A stretch of DNA of 64,000 bases from Spirosoma rigui. GTDB taxonomy: Bacteria > Bacteroidota > Bacteroidia > Cytophagales > Spirosomataceae. Within the stretch, counting starts at the first letter, position 1, and the number at the start of each line of letters is the position of its first letter. The notes under the pieces are model-generated. The model saw only the letters and a list, made by a program, of their open reading frames with translations. It was not told the DNA's origin and did not search any database. Of the stretch, positions 41,555 through 50,389 are shown in pieces. Location of the stretch: NCBI RefSeq assembly GCF_002067135.1, contig NZ_CP020105.1, forward strand, positions 1,860,001 to 1,924,000. Reading direction: 5' to 3'. Made by a program: the position numbers and the translations under genes.

Positions 41555-42268
41555 TTACGATACGTCCATCGCTACCAGGGCGTTGCCGCGCAGGACAGGT
41601 ACAACGTCATAAAGGTCGTGCTGGAGGCAGTAAGTAATGTCTTTCTGGATACCTAACCGCTGAAGTCGTTTGATGTGCGACGAGTTGGAGAGGTAAGCGG
41701 CCAGGTTATCTTTACCCTGCTCATACAGCCGCCACGCCATAATGGCGCTGTCTTCGGCCATAGCGTAGCTGTCTTTGAGCCGGTCGACCAGCGCGCCGGC
41801 AAACAGCGTATCTTCCAGGTTAACGCGGCCTTTCCAGCCGGCACACAGCACCATCACATCGTACCGCTCGGTTTTCAGGTACCGCACAATGGCTTCGAGG
41901 TTCAGGAAGGAGCCGACGAGTACTTTCACCGCCGACCGCGACCGCGTGATGGCCAGGGTTCCGTTGGTGGTGGTCATGGCTACATCGGCATCCCGGATCT
42001 GCTCGTCCATGTAAGTGAAGGGTGAGTTGTCCAGTTCAAACCCATCGACCCGGCGGGCGTTGCGTTCGGCTGCGGCCAGGTAGCCGCGCTCCTGCCACTG
42101 CTGGCATTCTTCAATGGTAGCTACCGGAATGATCGTTTTCACGCCGTAAGCAAAGGCCGTAACCATGCAGGACGTCGCCCGGAATACGTCGGCTACAACG
42201 ACGATGGTGTTTTCTACGTCGTGCAGGTGTAATAAATCAGGGGTCAGACAAACGTCTATTTGTTTCAT
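41555..42268 (-). CDS. comB: 2-phosphosulfolactate phosphatase family protein
   Basis: 237 residues with the ComB signatures: VVVADVFRATSCMVTAFAYG near the start, FELDNSPFTY, MTTTNGTLAI, VGSFLNLEAIVRYL, VLCAGWKGRVNLEDTLFAGA. In methanogens this enzyme makes sulfolactate for coenzyme M. Bacteroidota do not make coenzyme M, so its product here probably serves another purpose; sulfonate or sulfonolipid metabolism is only a guess. It is transcribed leftward next to gcvT, with a hairpin between them. Confidence 0.88.
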   Translation of the reverse strand: MKQIDVCLTPDLLHLHDVENTIVVVADVFRATSCMVTAFAYGVKTIIPVATIEECQQWQERGYLAAAERNARRVDGFELDNSPFTYMDEQIRDADVAMTTTNGTLAITRSRSAVKVLVGSFLNLEAIVRYLKTERYDVMVLCAGWKGRVNLEDTLFAGALVDRLKDSYAMAEDSAIMAWRLYEQGKDNLAAYLSNSSHIKRLQRLGIQKDITYCLQHDLYDVVPVLRGNALVAMDVS

Positions 42269-42301
42269 AGAGAGTGATGTAAGTTGGTCAGTAGTAGATT
42301 A

Positions 42302-42347
42302 ATGAGTCAGGGAATGCCCCTTATACAATGGCTATCCCCTGACTCAT
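42302..42347 (-). terminator. Terminator of gcvT
   Basis: Arms 42302-42312 and 42337-42347 pair perfectly over 11 bp, with weaker pairing inside, 19 bases after the gcvT stop in the leftward direction. Confidence 0.75.
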
Positions 42348-42365
42348 CAACGTACTGCTGATCCG

Positions 42366-43460
42366 CTATTTTTTGACAAATGGTAATTTAACAACCTGGG
42401 CTTTGAGGAGCCGGTCGCGGACTTTCACGAACAGGTCGGAGCCGGGTTTGCTGAATGCGACGGGTACGTAGCCCATGCCAATGCCCTTGCCGAGCGTGGG
42501 TGACTGCGTGCCGGAGGTGACTTCGCCAATGGTTTGGCCTTCGGCGTCGGTCAGTTCGTAGTGGCCGCGTGGAATGCCCCGGTCGATCATTTCAAAAGCA
42601 ACGAGCTTGCGGGTGAGTCCCTGCTCTTTCTGTTGCTTCAGAAGGTCGGCGTCGATGAAATCGTGGGTGAATTTGGTAACCCAGCCCAGCCCGGCTTCCA
42701 GCGGAGATGTCTCGTCGGAGATGTCGCTACCGTAGAGATTGTAGCCCATTTCGAGCCGGAGCGTATCACGCGCACCAAGGCCAATGGGTTTGATGCCGTA
42801 GGGGGCACCCGCTTCCATGATGGCATTCCAGACACCCTCTGCCTGGTGATTCGATACGTAGATTTCAAAACCGCCCGCGCCGGTATAGCCCGTAGCCGAT
42901 ACAATCACGTTGGCGTAACCGGCAAAATCGGTTTTCTCGAAGGTGTAATAGCCCATCGAGTCGAGTTTGGCGGGCGTGAGCGATTCGAGCGCTTTGGCCG
43001 CTAGGGGCCCCTGCACGGCGAACAGGCACATGTCGTCGGAGATGTTCACCAGCGTTACGTCGGCATCGGCGTCAACGTGCTGATTGATCCAGTTCCAGTC
43101 TTTGTCGATGTTCGATGCGTTGACCACCAGCATGTACTCCAGCGCGCTGATACGGTACACGAGCAGGTCGTCGACGATCCCGCCCCGGCCGTTGGGCAGG
43201 TAGCTGTACTGCACCTTGCCATCGAAGAGGGTGCTGGCGTCGTTGGCCGATACCCGCTGGATCAGGGCCAGCGCGCCTTCACCTTTGAGCATAAACTCGC
43301 CCATGTGCGAGACGTCAAAAACGCCAACGCCCGTGCGGACGGTGTTGTGCTCGTCGAGGTCGGATGAATAACGGACGGGCATTTCGAAGCCCGCAAACGG
43401 CACGATCTTCGCGCCCAGTTGTTGATGAATGTGATGGAGAGGGACTTGCTTGAGCGACAT
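42366..43460 (-). CDS. gcvT: Aminomethyltransferase (glycine cleavage T protein)
   Basis: 364 residues matching GcvT along the whole length: VPLHHIHQQLGAKIVPFAGF, GVFDVSHMGEFMLKG, the folate-site YSYLPNGRGGIVDDLLVYRI with its conserved Asp, YTGAGGFEIYVSN, GARDTLRLEMGYNLYG and GEVTSGTQSPTLGKGIGMGY. It transfers the methylene group of glycine to tetrahydrofolate. The P and H proteins are not in the window, as is common in Bacteroidota. The gene appears monocistronic. Confidence 0.96.
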   Translation of the reverse strand: MSLKQVPLHHIHQQLGAKIVPFAGFEMPVRYSSDLDEHNTVRTGVGVFDVSHMGEFMLKGEGALALIQRVSANDASTLFDGKVQYSYLPNGRGGIVDDLLVYRISALEYMLVVNASNIDKDWNWINQHVDADADVTLVNISDDMCLFAVQGPLAAKALESLTPAKLDSMGYYTFEKTDFAGYANVIVSATGYTGAGGFEIYVSNHQAEGVWNAIMEAGAPYGIKPIGLGARDTLRLEMGYNLYGSDISDETSPLEAGLGWVTKFTHDFIDADLLKQQKEQGLTRKLVAFEMIDRGIPRGHYELTDAEGQTIGEVTSGTQSPTLGKGIGMGYVPVAFSKPGSDLFVKVRDRLLKAQVVKLPFVKK

Positions 43461-43573
43461 CTGCGCGGGGGTTATCCCACAAATTTACGAACGTACCACA
43501 GACTTTAGTCTGTTTTAACCGGAACAGGGGCAAAAACTGGCTAATCGTCTGGGGTAGGTATACCGTCGGCCAA

Positions 43574-45031
43574 TCAGTTCAGGGTGAAATTAATGGGCAT
43601 ATTGTACTTCACCCGAACGGCCTGACCGCGCTGAATGCCGGGTGTCCACTTGCCGTTCATCTGTTTGACAACCCGCAGTGCTTCCTCATCCAGATCGGGG
43701 TGCACCCCCTTGATTACTTCATAATCGCAGAGGCTGCCGTCGGTGCAGACCACGAAACTGATAAAGACTTTGCCTTGGGCACTGGCGCGCTGAGCACTGG
43801 ACGGGTACCGGAGATTCTGGGCGAGAAAGTTGCCCAGTCCGGGCATACCGCCTTTGAATTCCGGTTGCTGTTCGTGGGTGGCGTAGCGAATGGTATCGCT
43901 CCCGGCCGTTTGGGCCTTGCCACCCTGGCACACCCCCTGTTCATACTGTTCCTGGTAAAAATAGGACCCGTCGGCGTAGTGACCTGTCCAGATGCCCTGC
44001 TTCACCCCCGCGGTATAGGTACCCCGCTCGATCAAGTACGTCTGCCGGGCTGAGTCGGCGCGGGATCTAACGGGCACCCGGTACGTAGCAATGCCATTTC
44101 CCTGCCGCACCTGCTGTTGCCCCGTGCTGTCCCAGAATGCCGTTACCTGCGCGGGTTTGTTAACGGTCATGGCTTTTTGTTCGGGAATGACCCACACCTG
44201 CTTCACCTGCCCATTCGGGTACCACGACGTCAGGGTGTTTCCCGACTCGCCATAATCGGTGCGCTGCGCCACTACGCCATTGGGGTGATAGGTCAGTTCG
44301 TAATTTACGGGCCTGGTGTTCTCGTAAAAGGCCTGGCCGACCAGCTTCCCGTCTGCGTCGGTCTCAACAACCCAGTCCTGCCATTGTCCATCGGCCAGTT
44401 GCACACCCTGCATGAAAATGGCTTTTCCGGATGGCGTGCGTCGATTGGTCTTTTTCCGGACAAAAGGCAATACGTATGATTCTTTCCACTCCTGCCGCTT
44501 TCGCTGAAAGACAACGATGTTGCCGTTGGGCAAACCGTTAGTGTCCAAAGGGGTAAGCTGTTTGAACTGGGCGCGGTCGCTGCTGTCGGGCAGCAGATTC
44601 TGCTTCGCATCATAATAGCTGACCCGGGCTCCGTTGGCGTACAGATACGGTGTGGTTGGTTTGATGGTAACCGGCATGGTAACCGACTGCCGAACGGGTT
44701 TGCCGCCCTTATAAGCCGGTTGCCAGGCGTTGAAGAGGCTGAACACACGGATAGCTTCCCGGTCGCAGTCGGGTCGGAAAGACTGCATCAGCTTTACGTT
44801 GGATACGTGGCCATCGGGTTCGACGATAGCGCTCAGAATAACCCGGCCGCCAACGCCTTTGGCTGCTGCTTCGACGGGTTTACGCAGGTTGTTCTGCAGG
44901 AAAGCATTCAGCAAGGGGATGCCCCCGCGTGGCTGAGCGGCACTGTCGGCTTCGAAAGGTTGGTAAACAGGTTCCTGAGCAAACGCGCTTGTCACGATGA
45001 GGGAAGCACAGAAAAAGAGAAAGGTTTTCAT
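43574..45031 (-). CDS. Exported protein with two TonB C-terminal domains and MORN-like repeats
   Basis: 485 residues: signal peptide (MKTFLFFCASLIVTSAFAQ), a first TonB_C-type domain at about 45-135 (VGGRVILSAIVEPDGHVSNV ... CDREAIRVFSLFNAWQPAYK), a middle region with MORN-variant repeats (GQAFYENTRPVNYELTYHPN, TLTSWYPNGQVKQVWVI, about 225-340), and a second TonB_C domain at the end (GKVFISFVVCTDGSLCDYEV ... MNGKWTPGIQRGQAVRVKYN). No membrane helix remains after signal cleavage, so it is not a classical energiser; it is probably a periplasmic scaffold. The start at 45031 is set by the signal peptide; the open frame continues 62 codons further without support. Confidence 0.8.
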   Translation of the reverse strand: MKTFLFFCASLIVTSAFAQEPVYQPFEADSAAQPRGGIPLLNAFLQNNLRKPVEAAAKGVGGRVILSAIVEPDGHVSNVKLMQSFRPDCDREAIRVFSLFNAWQPAYKGGKPVRQSVTMPVTIKPTTPYLYANGARVSYYDAKQNLLPDSSDRAQFKQLTPLDTNGLPNGNIVVFQRKRQEWKESYVLPFVRKKTNRRTPSGKAIFMQGVQLADGQWQDWVVETDADGKLVGQAFYENTRPVNYELTYHPNGVVAQRTDYGESGNTLTSWYPNGQVKQVWVIPEQKAMTVNKPAQVTAFWDSTGQQQVRQGNGIATYRVPVRSRADSARQTYLIERGTYTAGVKQGIWTGHYADGSYFYQEQYEQGVCQGGKAQTAGSDTIRYATHEQQPEFKGGMPGLGNFLAQNLRYPSSAQRASAQGKVFISFVVCTDGSLCDYEVIKGVHPDLDEEALRVVKQMNGKWTPGIQRGQAVRVKYNMPINFTLN

Positions 45032-45246
45032 GAACGTGTGTATATGTGTAATGTTCAAAGTAAAAAGAAACAATTTATTCTCAAAAAGATACAGTCTGTT
45101 TTCGTCTGGACAAATTGGCGTCAACGGTTGGCCCGTTAGCTGATCCAGGGAAGTGTGTAGATGCATTACATGGGTAAATGGAAGAATCACAATCCTTATG
45201 GGAAGGGCTGTTTGCAACGTATCAAACGGTTTCCATCGTTCTATCT

Positions 45247-46038
45247 ATGAAGTCATTCGCTTTCACTGCTCATTCAATTGGCCGGGCGCTGCTCATTGGG
45301 TTGACCGCTGCCGGACTCGCGTTCACCGCCAAAGAGCCTGTTGGCGTGGGTGTCCGTGCCCCGAACGGAGCCGAAGTTCTCTTCGATGGGTCGCGCAAGA
45401 TGCTCGACGAGAAATGGGTTTACTGGGAAGGCCCCCGTCTGGCAGCTACGATGCCCATCAAGTGGCAGATCGAGAAAGATCCGGCCGGTTCCGGTACGGT
45501 CATGAACACAAACGACCCGGCTGCGGCCGGTGGTAAATACGGGGCGGCCGATATTGTTACCAAAGAAGCCTTCCGCGATTTCCGGCTGCACGTCGAATTC
45601 TACGTCAGTAAGCCGGGCGGCAACAGCGGGGTATACCTGCAGAATCGCTACGAGGTTCAGATTTTCGACGGAGATACCACCTCGCACGGGCTGGGCGCCA
45701 TCATCAACGAGTCGAAGTCGCCCTACAAGTATTACACCGGTCCCGGCAAGTGGAACGCCTACGATATTCAGTTCCGGGCTGCCCGGTTCACCGATGGTAA
45801 GCGCACCGAACCCGCTATGGCAACTATTTACCTCAATGGGACGAAAGTCCATACCAACCAGACCATCAATCAGGTATGGGGCGGACCTAACTCGGGTATT
45901 GACGGGGGTAATGACGGCGGCAAAGGCATTACCGATACGCCGGGCGGCATTAAACTCCAGGCCGAAGGGCACGATGTGTTGTACCGTAACATCTGGATCC
46001 GTAAACTGGATTTGAAACAGGCTAATACCGATTTCTAA
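45247..46038 (+). CDS. DUF1080 (3-keto-disaccharide hydrolase) exported protein
   Basis: 263 residues. The start at 45247 (MKSFAFTAHSIGRALLIGLT) gives a signal peptide; the longer frame from 45178 does not. The DUF1080 domain shows ADIVTKEAFRDFRLHVEFYV, GGNSGVYLQNRYEVQIFDGD, KWNAYDIQFRAARFTDGKRT, MATIYLNGTKVHTNQTI and GIKLQAEGHDVLYRNIWIRK. It opens a rightward cassette: a TIM-barrel isomerase gene follows after 32 bases and a Gfo/Idh/MocA oxidoreductase after that. Together they could oxidise, rearrange and hydrolyse 3-keto-glycosides. Confidence 0.9.
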   Translation: MKSFAFTAHSIGRALLIGLTAAGLAFTAKEPVGVGVRAPNGAEVLFDGSRKMLDEKWVYWEGPRLAATMPIKWQIEKDPAGSGTVMNTNDPAAAGGKYGAADIVTKEAFRDFRLHVEFYVSKPGGNSGVYLQNRYEVQIFDGDTTSHGLGAIINESKSPYKYYTGPGKWNAYDIQFRAARFTDGKRTEPAMATIYLNGTKVHTNQTINQVWGGPNSGIDGGNDGGKGITDTPGGIKLQAEGHDVLYRNIWIRKLDLKQANTDF

Positions 46039-46070
46039 ACAAGACCAGCGCTCTTACCGAAACCGCACGT

Positions 46071-46994
46071 ATGGACAAACAACCGGCAGGCCGCCGTCAG
46101 TTTATTAAATCGGTGGTGGCACTTCCGCTGTTGGTGAGTCTGAACAACACCTCAGTAGGCGGCCTGGCAGCCGCCGGCCCGCCGGCAAATCGCCTGAAAC
46201 TGAGTTGTAATTTGTACTCGTTTAACGAGCCCCTGATGAGCGGCCAGATGACGCTCGATGAGGTGTTGACTTTCTGCGCCGGGGTGGGGTTCGACGCCGT
46301 AGATCCCACCGCCTATTACTTTCCCGGCTACCCCGCTTTGCCGGACGACAGCTACGTGTATCAGATCAGGCGAAATGCATTTCGCCTAGGGCTCGATATC
46401 AGTGGTACGGGTGTTCGCAATGATTTTACCCTGCCCGATCCCGTCCGCCGTCAGGCGGAGGTCGAACTGGTCAAGAAATGGGTGGGGTTTGCGGCTCAGC
46501 TGGGCGCACCCGTGCTCCGCGTTTTTGCCGGGTTAGGCAAGGAACTAACCCCGGCTCATACGCGGGAGGTAGTTACGGGTTGGCTGGTTGATGCCCTTCG
46601 TGCCTGTACTGACTACGCATCCCAACGGGGGGTGATGATCGTGCTGCAAAATCACGCCGACTACGTTCAGACGGCCGATCAGGTGCTGGACATTGTGCGC
46701 CGGGTCAAGTCCGACTGGCTGGCCGTTAACCTCGATGTCGGTAGCTTCAAAATCGGTGATCCCTACGCGCAAATTGCCCAGGTTGCCCCCTACGCGGCTA
46801 CGTGGCAGCTCAAGGAAAATCTGTTCGTAAATGGGCAAGAGCAGGAAACGGACCTGAACCGGATTATGCGTATCGTCCGCGAATCCGGCTATAAAGGCTA
46901 TCTGCCCATCGAAACACTGGGCAAAGGCGACCCCCGCCTGAAAGTGCCTGCTTTTTACGAAAACGTGAAAAAGGCGCTGGCCGCAGCGGGTTAG
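46071..46994 (+). CDS. Tat-exported sugar phosphate isomerase/epimerase-like TIM-barrel protein
   Basis: 307 residues of the xylose-isomerase-like TIM barrel superfamily. A twin-arginine signal (GRRQFIKSVVALPLLVSL) directs it out of the cytoplasm. The barrel shows KLSCNLYSFNEPLMSGQMTL, FDAVDPTAYYFPGYP, LGAPVLRVFAGLGKEL, the metal ligand region VMIVLQNHADYVQTADQVLD, LAVNLDVGSFKIGDPYAQI and LPIETLGKGDPRLKV. Related proteins are epimerases of keto-sugars. Its position between a DUF1080 gene and a Gfo/Idh/MocA gene supports action on a 3-keto-sugar; being exported, a sugar phosphate is an unlikely substrate. Confidence 0.88.
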   Translation: MDKQPAGRRQFIKSVVALPLLVSLNNTSVGGLAAAGPPANRLKLSCNLYSFNEPLMSGQMTLDEVLTFCAGVGFDAVDPTAYYFPGYPALPDDSYVYQIRRNAFRLGLDISGTGVRNDFTLPDPVRRQAEVELVKKWVGFAAQLGAPVLRVFAGLGKELTPAHTREVVTGWLVDALRACTDYASQRGVMIVLQNHADYVQTADQVLDIVRRVKSDWLAVNLDVGSFKIGDPYAQIAQVAPYAATWQLKENLFVNGQEQETDLNRIMRIVRESGYKGYLPIETLGKGDPRLKVPAFYENVKKALAAAG

Positions 46995-47141
46995 CCGCCC
47001 GTCAATCTGACGGTGGATGAGTAACCGATTCATCGATTGGGCGTTATGTAGGCCGTTAACAGATGAATCTATGCGAAAAAATGGTTTTATTTGTAGAGTC
47101 ACGCAGTCGTCGTGATGAACTAAACGCAATACCCTAGATCT

Positions 47142-48581
47142 ATGAAAAACAATGAACAGGGCTCTGCTGAAGGGACCGACAACGTACGTAGCGGGGCCAG
47201 CCGACGGTCGTTTCTGAAAACCCTCGGCGTAGCAGCTGCTACCGTACCAACCGCGCTCGTAGAAACAAACGCTGCGGGCGTTGCCACACCCCAGTACCTG
47301 AATTTGGTGAAAAGCCACGCCAGCACGTCGGCGAACGGGAAGGTCCGGTTAGCGCTCATTGGTACCGGCGGGATGGGCATCGGCGACACGCAGACGGCGC
47401 TGATGATCGACGGTGTGGAAATGGTAGCTGCCTGCGACCTGTATGACGGCCGGTTGCGCCGGGCCAAAGAGCTCTGGGGCGATGGCCTGACGGTGACCAA
47501 AGACTACCGTGAACTGCTGGAACGCAAAGACATTGACGCCGTTATCAACGCAACGACCGACCACTGGCACGAGAAGATTTCATCGGACGCCATGCGCAAG
47601 GGCAAGCACGTCTATTGCGAAAAGCCGATGGTTCAGAAGGTAGAAGACGGCCATACGCTCATCAAGGTTTCGGCCGAGACGGGGAAGGTCTTTCAGGTGG
47701 GCAGCCAGTTTGCGTCCTCCATAATCATTGCCAAAGCCAAAGAACTGCTCAAGGCGGGTGACATTGGCGAGCTGGTGTTTGCCGAAGCGCAGTATGACCG
47801 CCACAGCGCCATGGGTGCCTGGCAGTACTCCATTCCGCCCGATGCGTCGCCCCAAACGGTCGACTGGGATACCTACCTGGGTAGCGCGCCCAAGCGTCCC
47901 TGGGACCCGCTCCGTTTTTTCCGGTGGCGTAACTACCAGGATTACGGTACCGGTATTGCCGGCGACCTGTATGTCCACCTGCTCACGAGCCTGCACACCA
48001 TTACCGGCTCAAAAGGCCCGAACCGCGTGTATTCGAGCGGAGGAACACGGTACTGGAAAGATGGCCGCGACGTACCCGATATTCAGCTGAGTATTTACGA
48101 CTACCCGAAAACGGCCGAGCATCCCGAGTTCAACCTGACCACCCGGTCCAACTTCGTTGACGGTGGGGGCGGTGCCTATCTGGTTCGTCTGGTGGGTACT
48201 GAGGGCGATTTGTCTATCGGCTGGGACAGCCTGACTGTTCGCAAGAACAAGTTTCCCAAAGCACCGGGGATGTCGGTCGATAACTTCCCGAAAGACCAGA
48301 AGGAACTGTACATCGCGCAGTACAACAAGCTGTATCCGCCAACGTCGGAGATGGAAGGACCGAAGGAATTCAAGTACACGGTACCCAAAGACTACAAGGG
48401 TGACCGCTACGAACACTTCGTCAATTTCTTCAGCTCCGTTCGGGATAACAAGCCAAATATTGAAGATGCTACGTTTGGTCTTCGCGCCTGCGGACCTACT
48501 CAGTGTGGCAACATGAGCCTGGCCCAGAAGAAAGTGATGACCTGGGACCCGATCAAAATGAAGATCGGTAGCGCTACTTAG
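47142..48581 (+). CDS. Tat-exported Gfo/Idh/MocA-family oxidoreductase
   Basis: 479 residues. A twin-arginine signal (SRRSFLKTLGVAAATVPTAL) precedes a Rossmann domain (VRLALIGTGGMGIGDTQTAL) with the family EKP motif (HVYCEKPMVQKVEDGHTLIK) and a C-terminal alpha/beta substrate domain (GSAPKRPWDPLRFFRWRNYQ). Exported members hold NAD(P) tightly and pass it folded through Tat, oxidising a sugar hydroxyl to a ketone or the reverse. It ends the cassette with the DUF1080 and TIM-barrel proteins; the gap before it is 147 bases, so it may also have its own promoter. Confidence 0.92.
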   Translation: MKNNEQGSAEGTDNVRSGASRRSFLKTLGVAAATVPTALVETNAAGVATPQYLNLVKSHASTSANGKVRLALIGTGGMGIGDTQTALMIDGVEMVAACDLYDGRLRRAKELWGDGLTVTKDYRELLERKDIDAVINATTDHWHEKISSDAMRKGKHVYCEKPMVQKVEDGHTLIKVSAETGKVFQVGSQFASSIIIAKAKELLKAGDIGELVFAEAQYDRHSAMGAWQYSIPPDASPQTVDWDTYLGSAPKRPWDPLRFFRWRNYQDYGTGIAGDLYVHLLTSLHTITGSKGPNRVYSSGGTRYWKDGRDVPDIQLSIYDYPKTAEHPEFNLTTRSNFVDGGGGAYLVRLVGTEGDLSIGWDSLTVRKNKFPKAPGMSVDNFPKDQKELYIAQYNKLYPPTSEMEGPKEFKYTVPKDYKGDRYEHFVNFFSSVRDNKPNIEDATFGLRACGPTQCGNMSLAQKKVMTWDPIKMKIGSAT

Positions 48582-48604
48582 AGGTCGCTGTAAACCTTAG
48601 TTAT

Positions 48605-48645
48605 AAAAAAAGGGACTTTGCCACCTGGACAAAGTCCCTTTTTTT
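48605..48645 (+). terminator. Terminator of the 3-keto-sugar cassette
   Basis: A perfect 16-bp stem (48605-48620 with 48630-48645) with seven A on one side and seven T on the other, 24 bases after the oxidoreductase stop. Confidence 0.92.
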
Positions 48646-48807
48646 ATGGGGTGCCAGCCGCTATGTAACGCCAGCCGGTACTACGCAATAAGCTCCGGTC
48701 TATTTTGGTAGGGTACACCGCTTCCCAAAAAATAACTATCATTTCCATTCGATTAAACGTTTAGGTATGAATGACATCTAATGATGGTAAGTCCTACGAA
48801 CAAGGAA

Positions 48808-50196
48808 ATGAAAACGATAGCAAAACTCCGGATACTAGTGGTCGGCCTGGCAGTGAGCCTGACTGGCGCAACCGCGCTCAAGGCGCAGGTGGGGTACGGC
48901 CAACCCGGCTACAACCAGCCCGGCTACAATCAGCCGGGGCCTGGGTATGGCCAGCCGGGATATGGGCAACCGGGCTACAATCAGCCCGATTATGACCAGT
49001 CCTACGGTTACGATCCGCAATACAGTGGTCAGGGACCCATGCAGGACTTCTATACTGAACTGGCGCCCTATGGCCAGTGGGTTCAGACGCCTGAGTACGG
49101 AGCCGTCTGGATTCCAGGCGTAGATCCCGGTTTTCAGCCCTATGCCACGAACGGCCACTGGGTTGTAACGGAATATGGCAACACGTGGGTATCGGATTAT
49201 GCCTGGGGATGGGCGCCGTTCCACTATGGCCGCTGGTTTCAGGACCGCTATCGCCGGTGGGCCTGGGTACCGGGCAACGACTGGGGACCAGCCTGGGTGT
49301 CGTGGCGTTCGGGGGGCGGCTATTATGGCTGGGCACCACTGGGCCCCGGCATCAATATCAACGTGAACGTCAATATTCCGGCTAACTACTGGGTGTTCGT
49401 GCCGCAAATATACATCACCAGTCCGCGCCTGTTCAGCTACTACGTACCCCGGCCACGGGTGGTAAATATCTACCAGAATACGACGATTATCAACAACGTA
49501 TACCGGGTCAACAATCGGGCCTATGCTTATGGGCCGCGCCGGGAAGAGATCGAGTACGTAACCCGCCGGAGTGTGCCGGTTTATCGGATTGAGAATTCGG
49601 GTCGACCGGGCCGGTCCGTGGTTCAGAACAACTCGGTTGGCATCTACCGCCCCGAGATGAACCGCAACAGCCGGGGCAGCGGTGGCGACGTCTACAACGA
49701 TCGACGCGACTACTCACGCCGGGACTATGCACCCAATGGGGGAGGGTACAACCCGAACACGCGGCCTACGCCGGCACCGGGTAACGCTGATCCCCGCGGA
49801 ACGAACGATTCGCGCTGGAACAACGATCAGCGGTACCAGCAGCGGGAGCCATCGGTGCCCAACAACCCGGGGCGTTCCCGCTTTGAGCGTGAATCGCAGT
49901 CACAAACGCAGGCTATCCCACCGGCTCCGCAGCCAGGCCAAAGCTTTCCGCAGGCCCCGTCGGGCCGTCAGGAGCCGGTTCAGCGAGGAGGTGTCCAGGA
50001 ATGGGGTAACCGCCGGGAGTCCCGGGAGTCGGTCATCCAGCGCGGTGCCGAGCAGCCCGCCGGCAACGGCCAGGCCCGCGAACAGCGGCAGGGTGGCTTT
50101 GAGCAACGCGGTCAGGCGCAGCCCCAAGGACAGGCTCCGGCCCCTCAGGTGGGACCAGCGCCCGAACGGCGGGGTGGCTCACGCGGTCCACGCTAA
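48808..50196 (+). CDS. DUF6600-type exported protein with GYxQP repeats
   Basis: 462 residues. The ATG at 48808 starts a signal peptide (ending ALKAQ) behind a purine-rich AAGGAA; starts nine or ten codons upstream are weaker. Next come about seven short repeats of the type GYxQP (residues 30-70). A Trp/Tyr/Gly-rich domain follows, with repeated strands such as YGQWVQTPEYGAVWIPGV, GHWVVTEYGNTWVSDYAWGW and WVPGNDWGPAWVSWRSGGGY, typical of DUF6600/YXWGXW proteins. The last 200 residues are Arg/Pro/Gln-rich and look disordered. These proteins are envelope-associated with no defined role. A terminator follows. Confidence 0.8.
   Translation: MKTIAKLRILVVGLAVSLTGATALKAQVGYGQPGYNQPGYNQPGPGYGQPGYGQPGYNQPDYDQSYGYDPQYSGQGPMQDFYTELAPYGQWVQTPEYGAVWIPGVDPGFQPYATNGHWVVTEYGNTWVSDYAWGWAPFHYGRWFQDRYRRWAWVPGNDWGPAWVSWRSGGGYYGWAPLGPGININVNVNIPANYWVFVPQIYITSPRLFSYYVPRPRVVNIYQNTTIINNVYRVNNRAYAYGPRREEIEYVTRRSVPVYRIENSGRPGRSVVQNNSVGIYRPEMNRNSRGSGGDVYNDRRDYSRRDYAPNGGGYNPNTRPTPAPGNADPRGTNDSRWNNDQRYQQREPSVPNNPGRSRFERESQSQTQAIPPAPQPGQSFPQAPSGRQEPVQRGGVQEWGNRRESRESVIQRGAEQPAGNGQAREQRQGGFEQRGQAQPQGQAPAPQVGPAPERRGGSRGPR
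48895..49000 (+). repeat. Tandem GYxQP-coding repeats
   Basis: Inside the DUF6600-type gene, about seven imperfect 12-18-base units encode GYGQP, GYNQP and related pentapeptides. This is protein-level low complexity, not a DNA element; copy number is likely to vary between strains. Confidence 0.7.
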
Positions 50197-50225
50197 CGAA
50201 AAGTCGATTGATCAGGACGAAGATC

Positions 50226-50262
50226 AGCCCGCTTGTTGCCCTGCAGCAGGCGGGCTTTTTTT
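50226..50262 (+). terminator. Terminator of the DUF6600-type gene
   Basis: GC-rich 7-bp stem (50226-50232 with 50250-50256) extended inside by a G-T pair, followed by seven T residues, 30 bases after the stop. Confidence 0.85.
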
Positions 50263-50389
50263 GGGTTGCGGTTGCGACCACCGAGCACCGGTAAGGCCAC
50301 TGTACGTAAAGTCGCCAGCAAGATTTGACTATCAGTATAATCCGTCGTCTGTACTCTTTGCGTAACAGACCTTTTTCTCGTCAAGCGTG

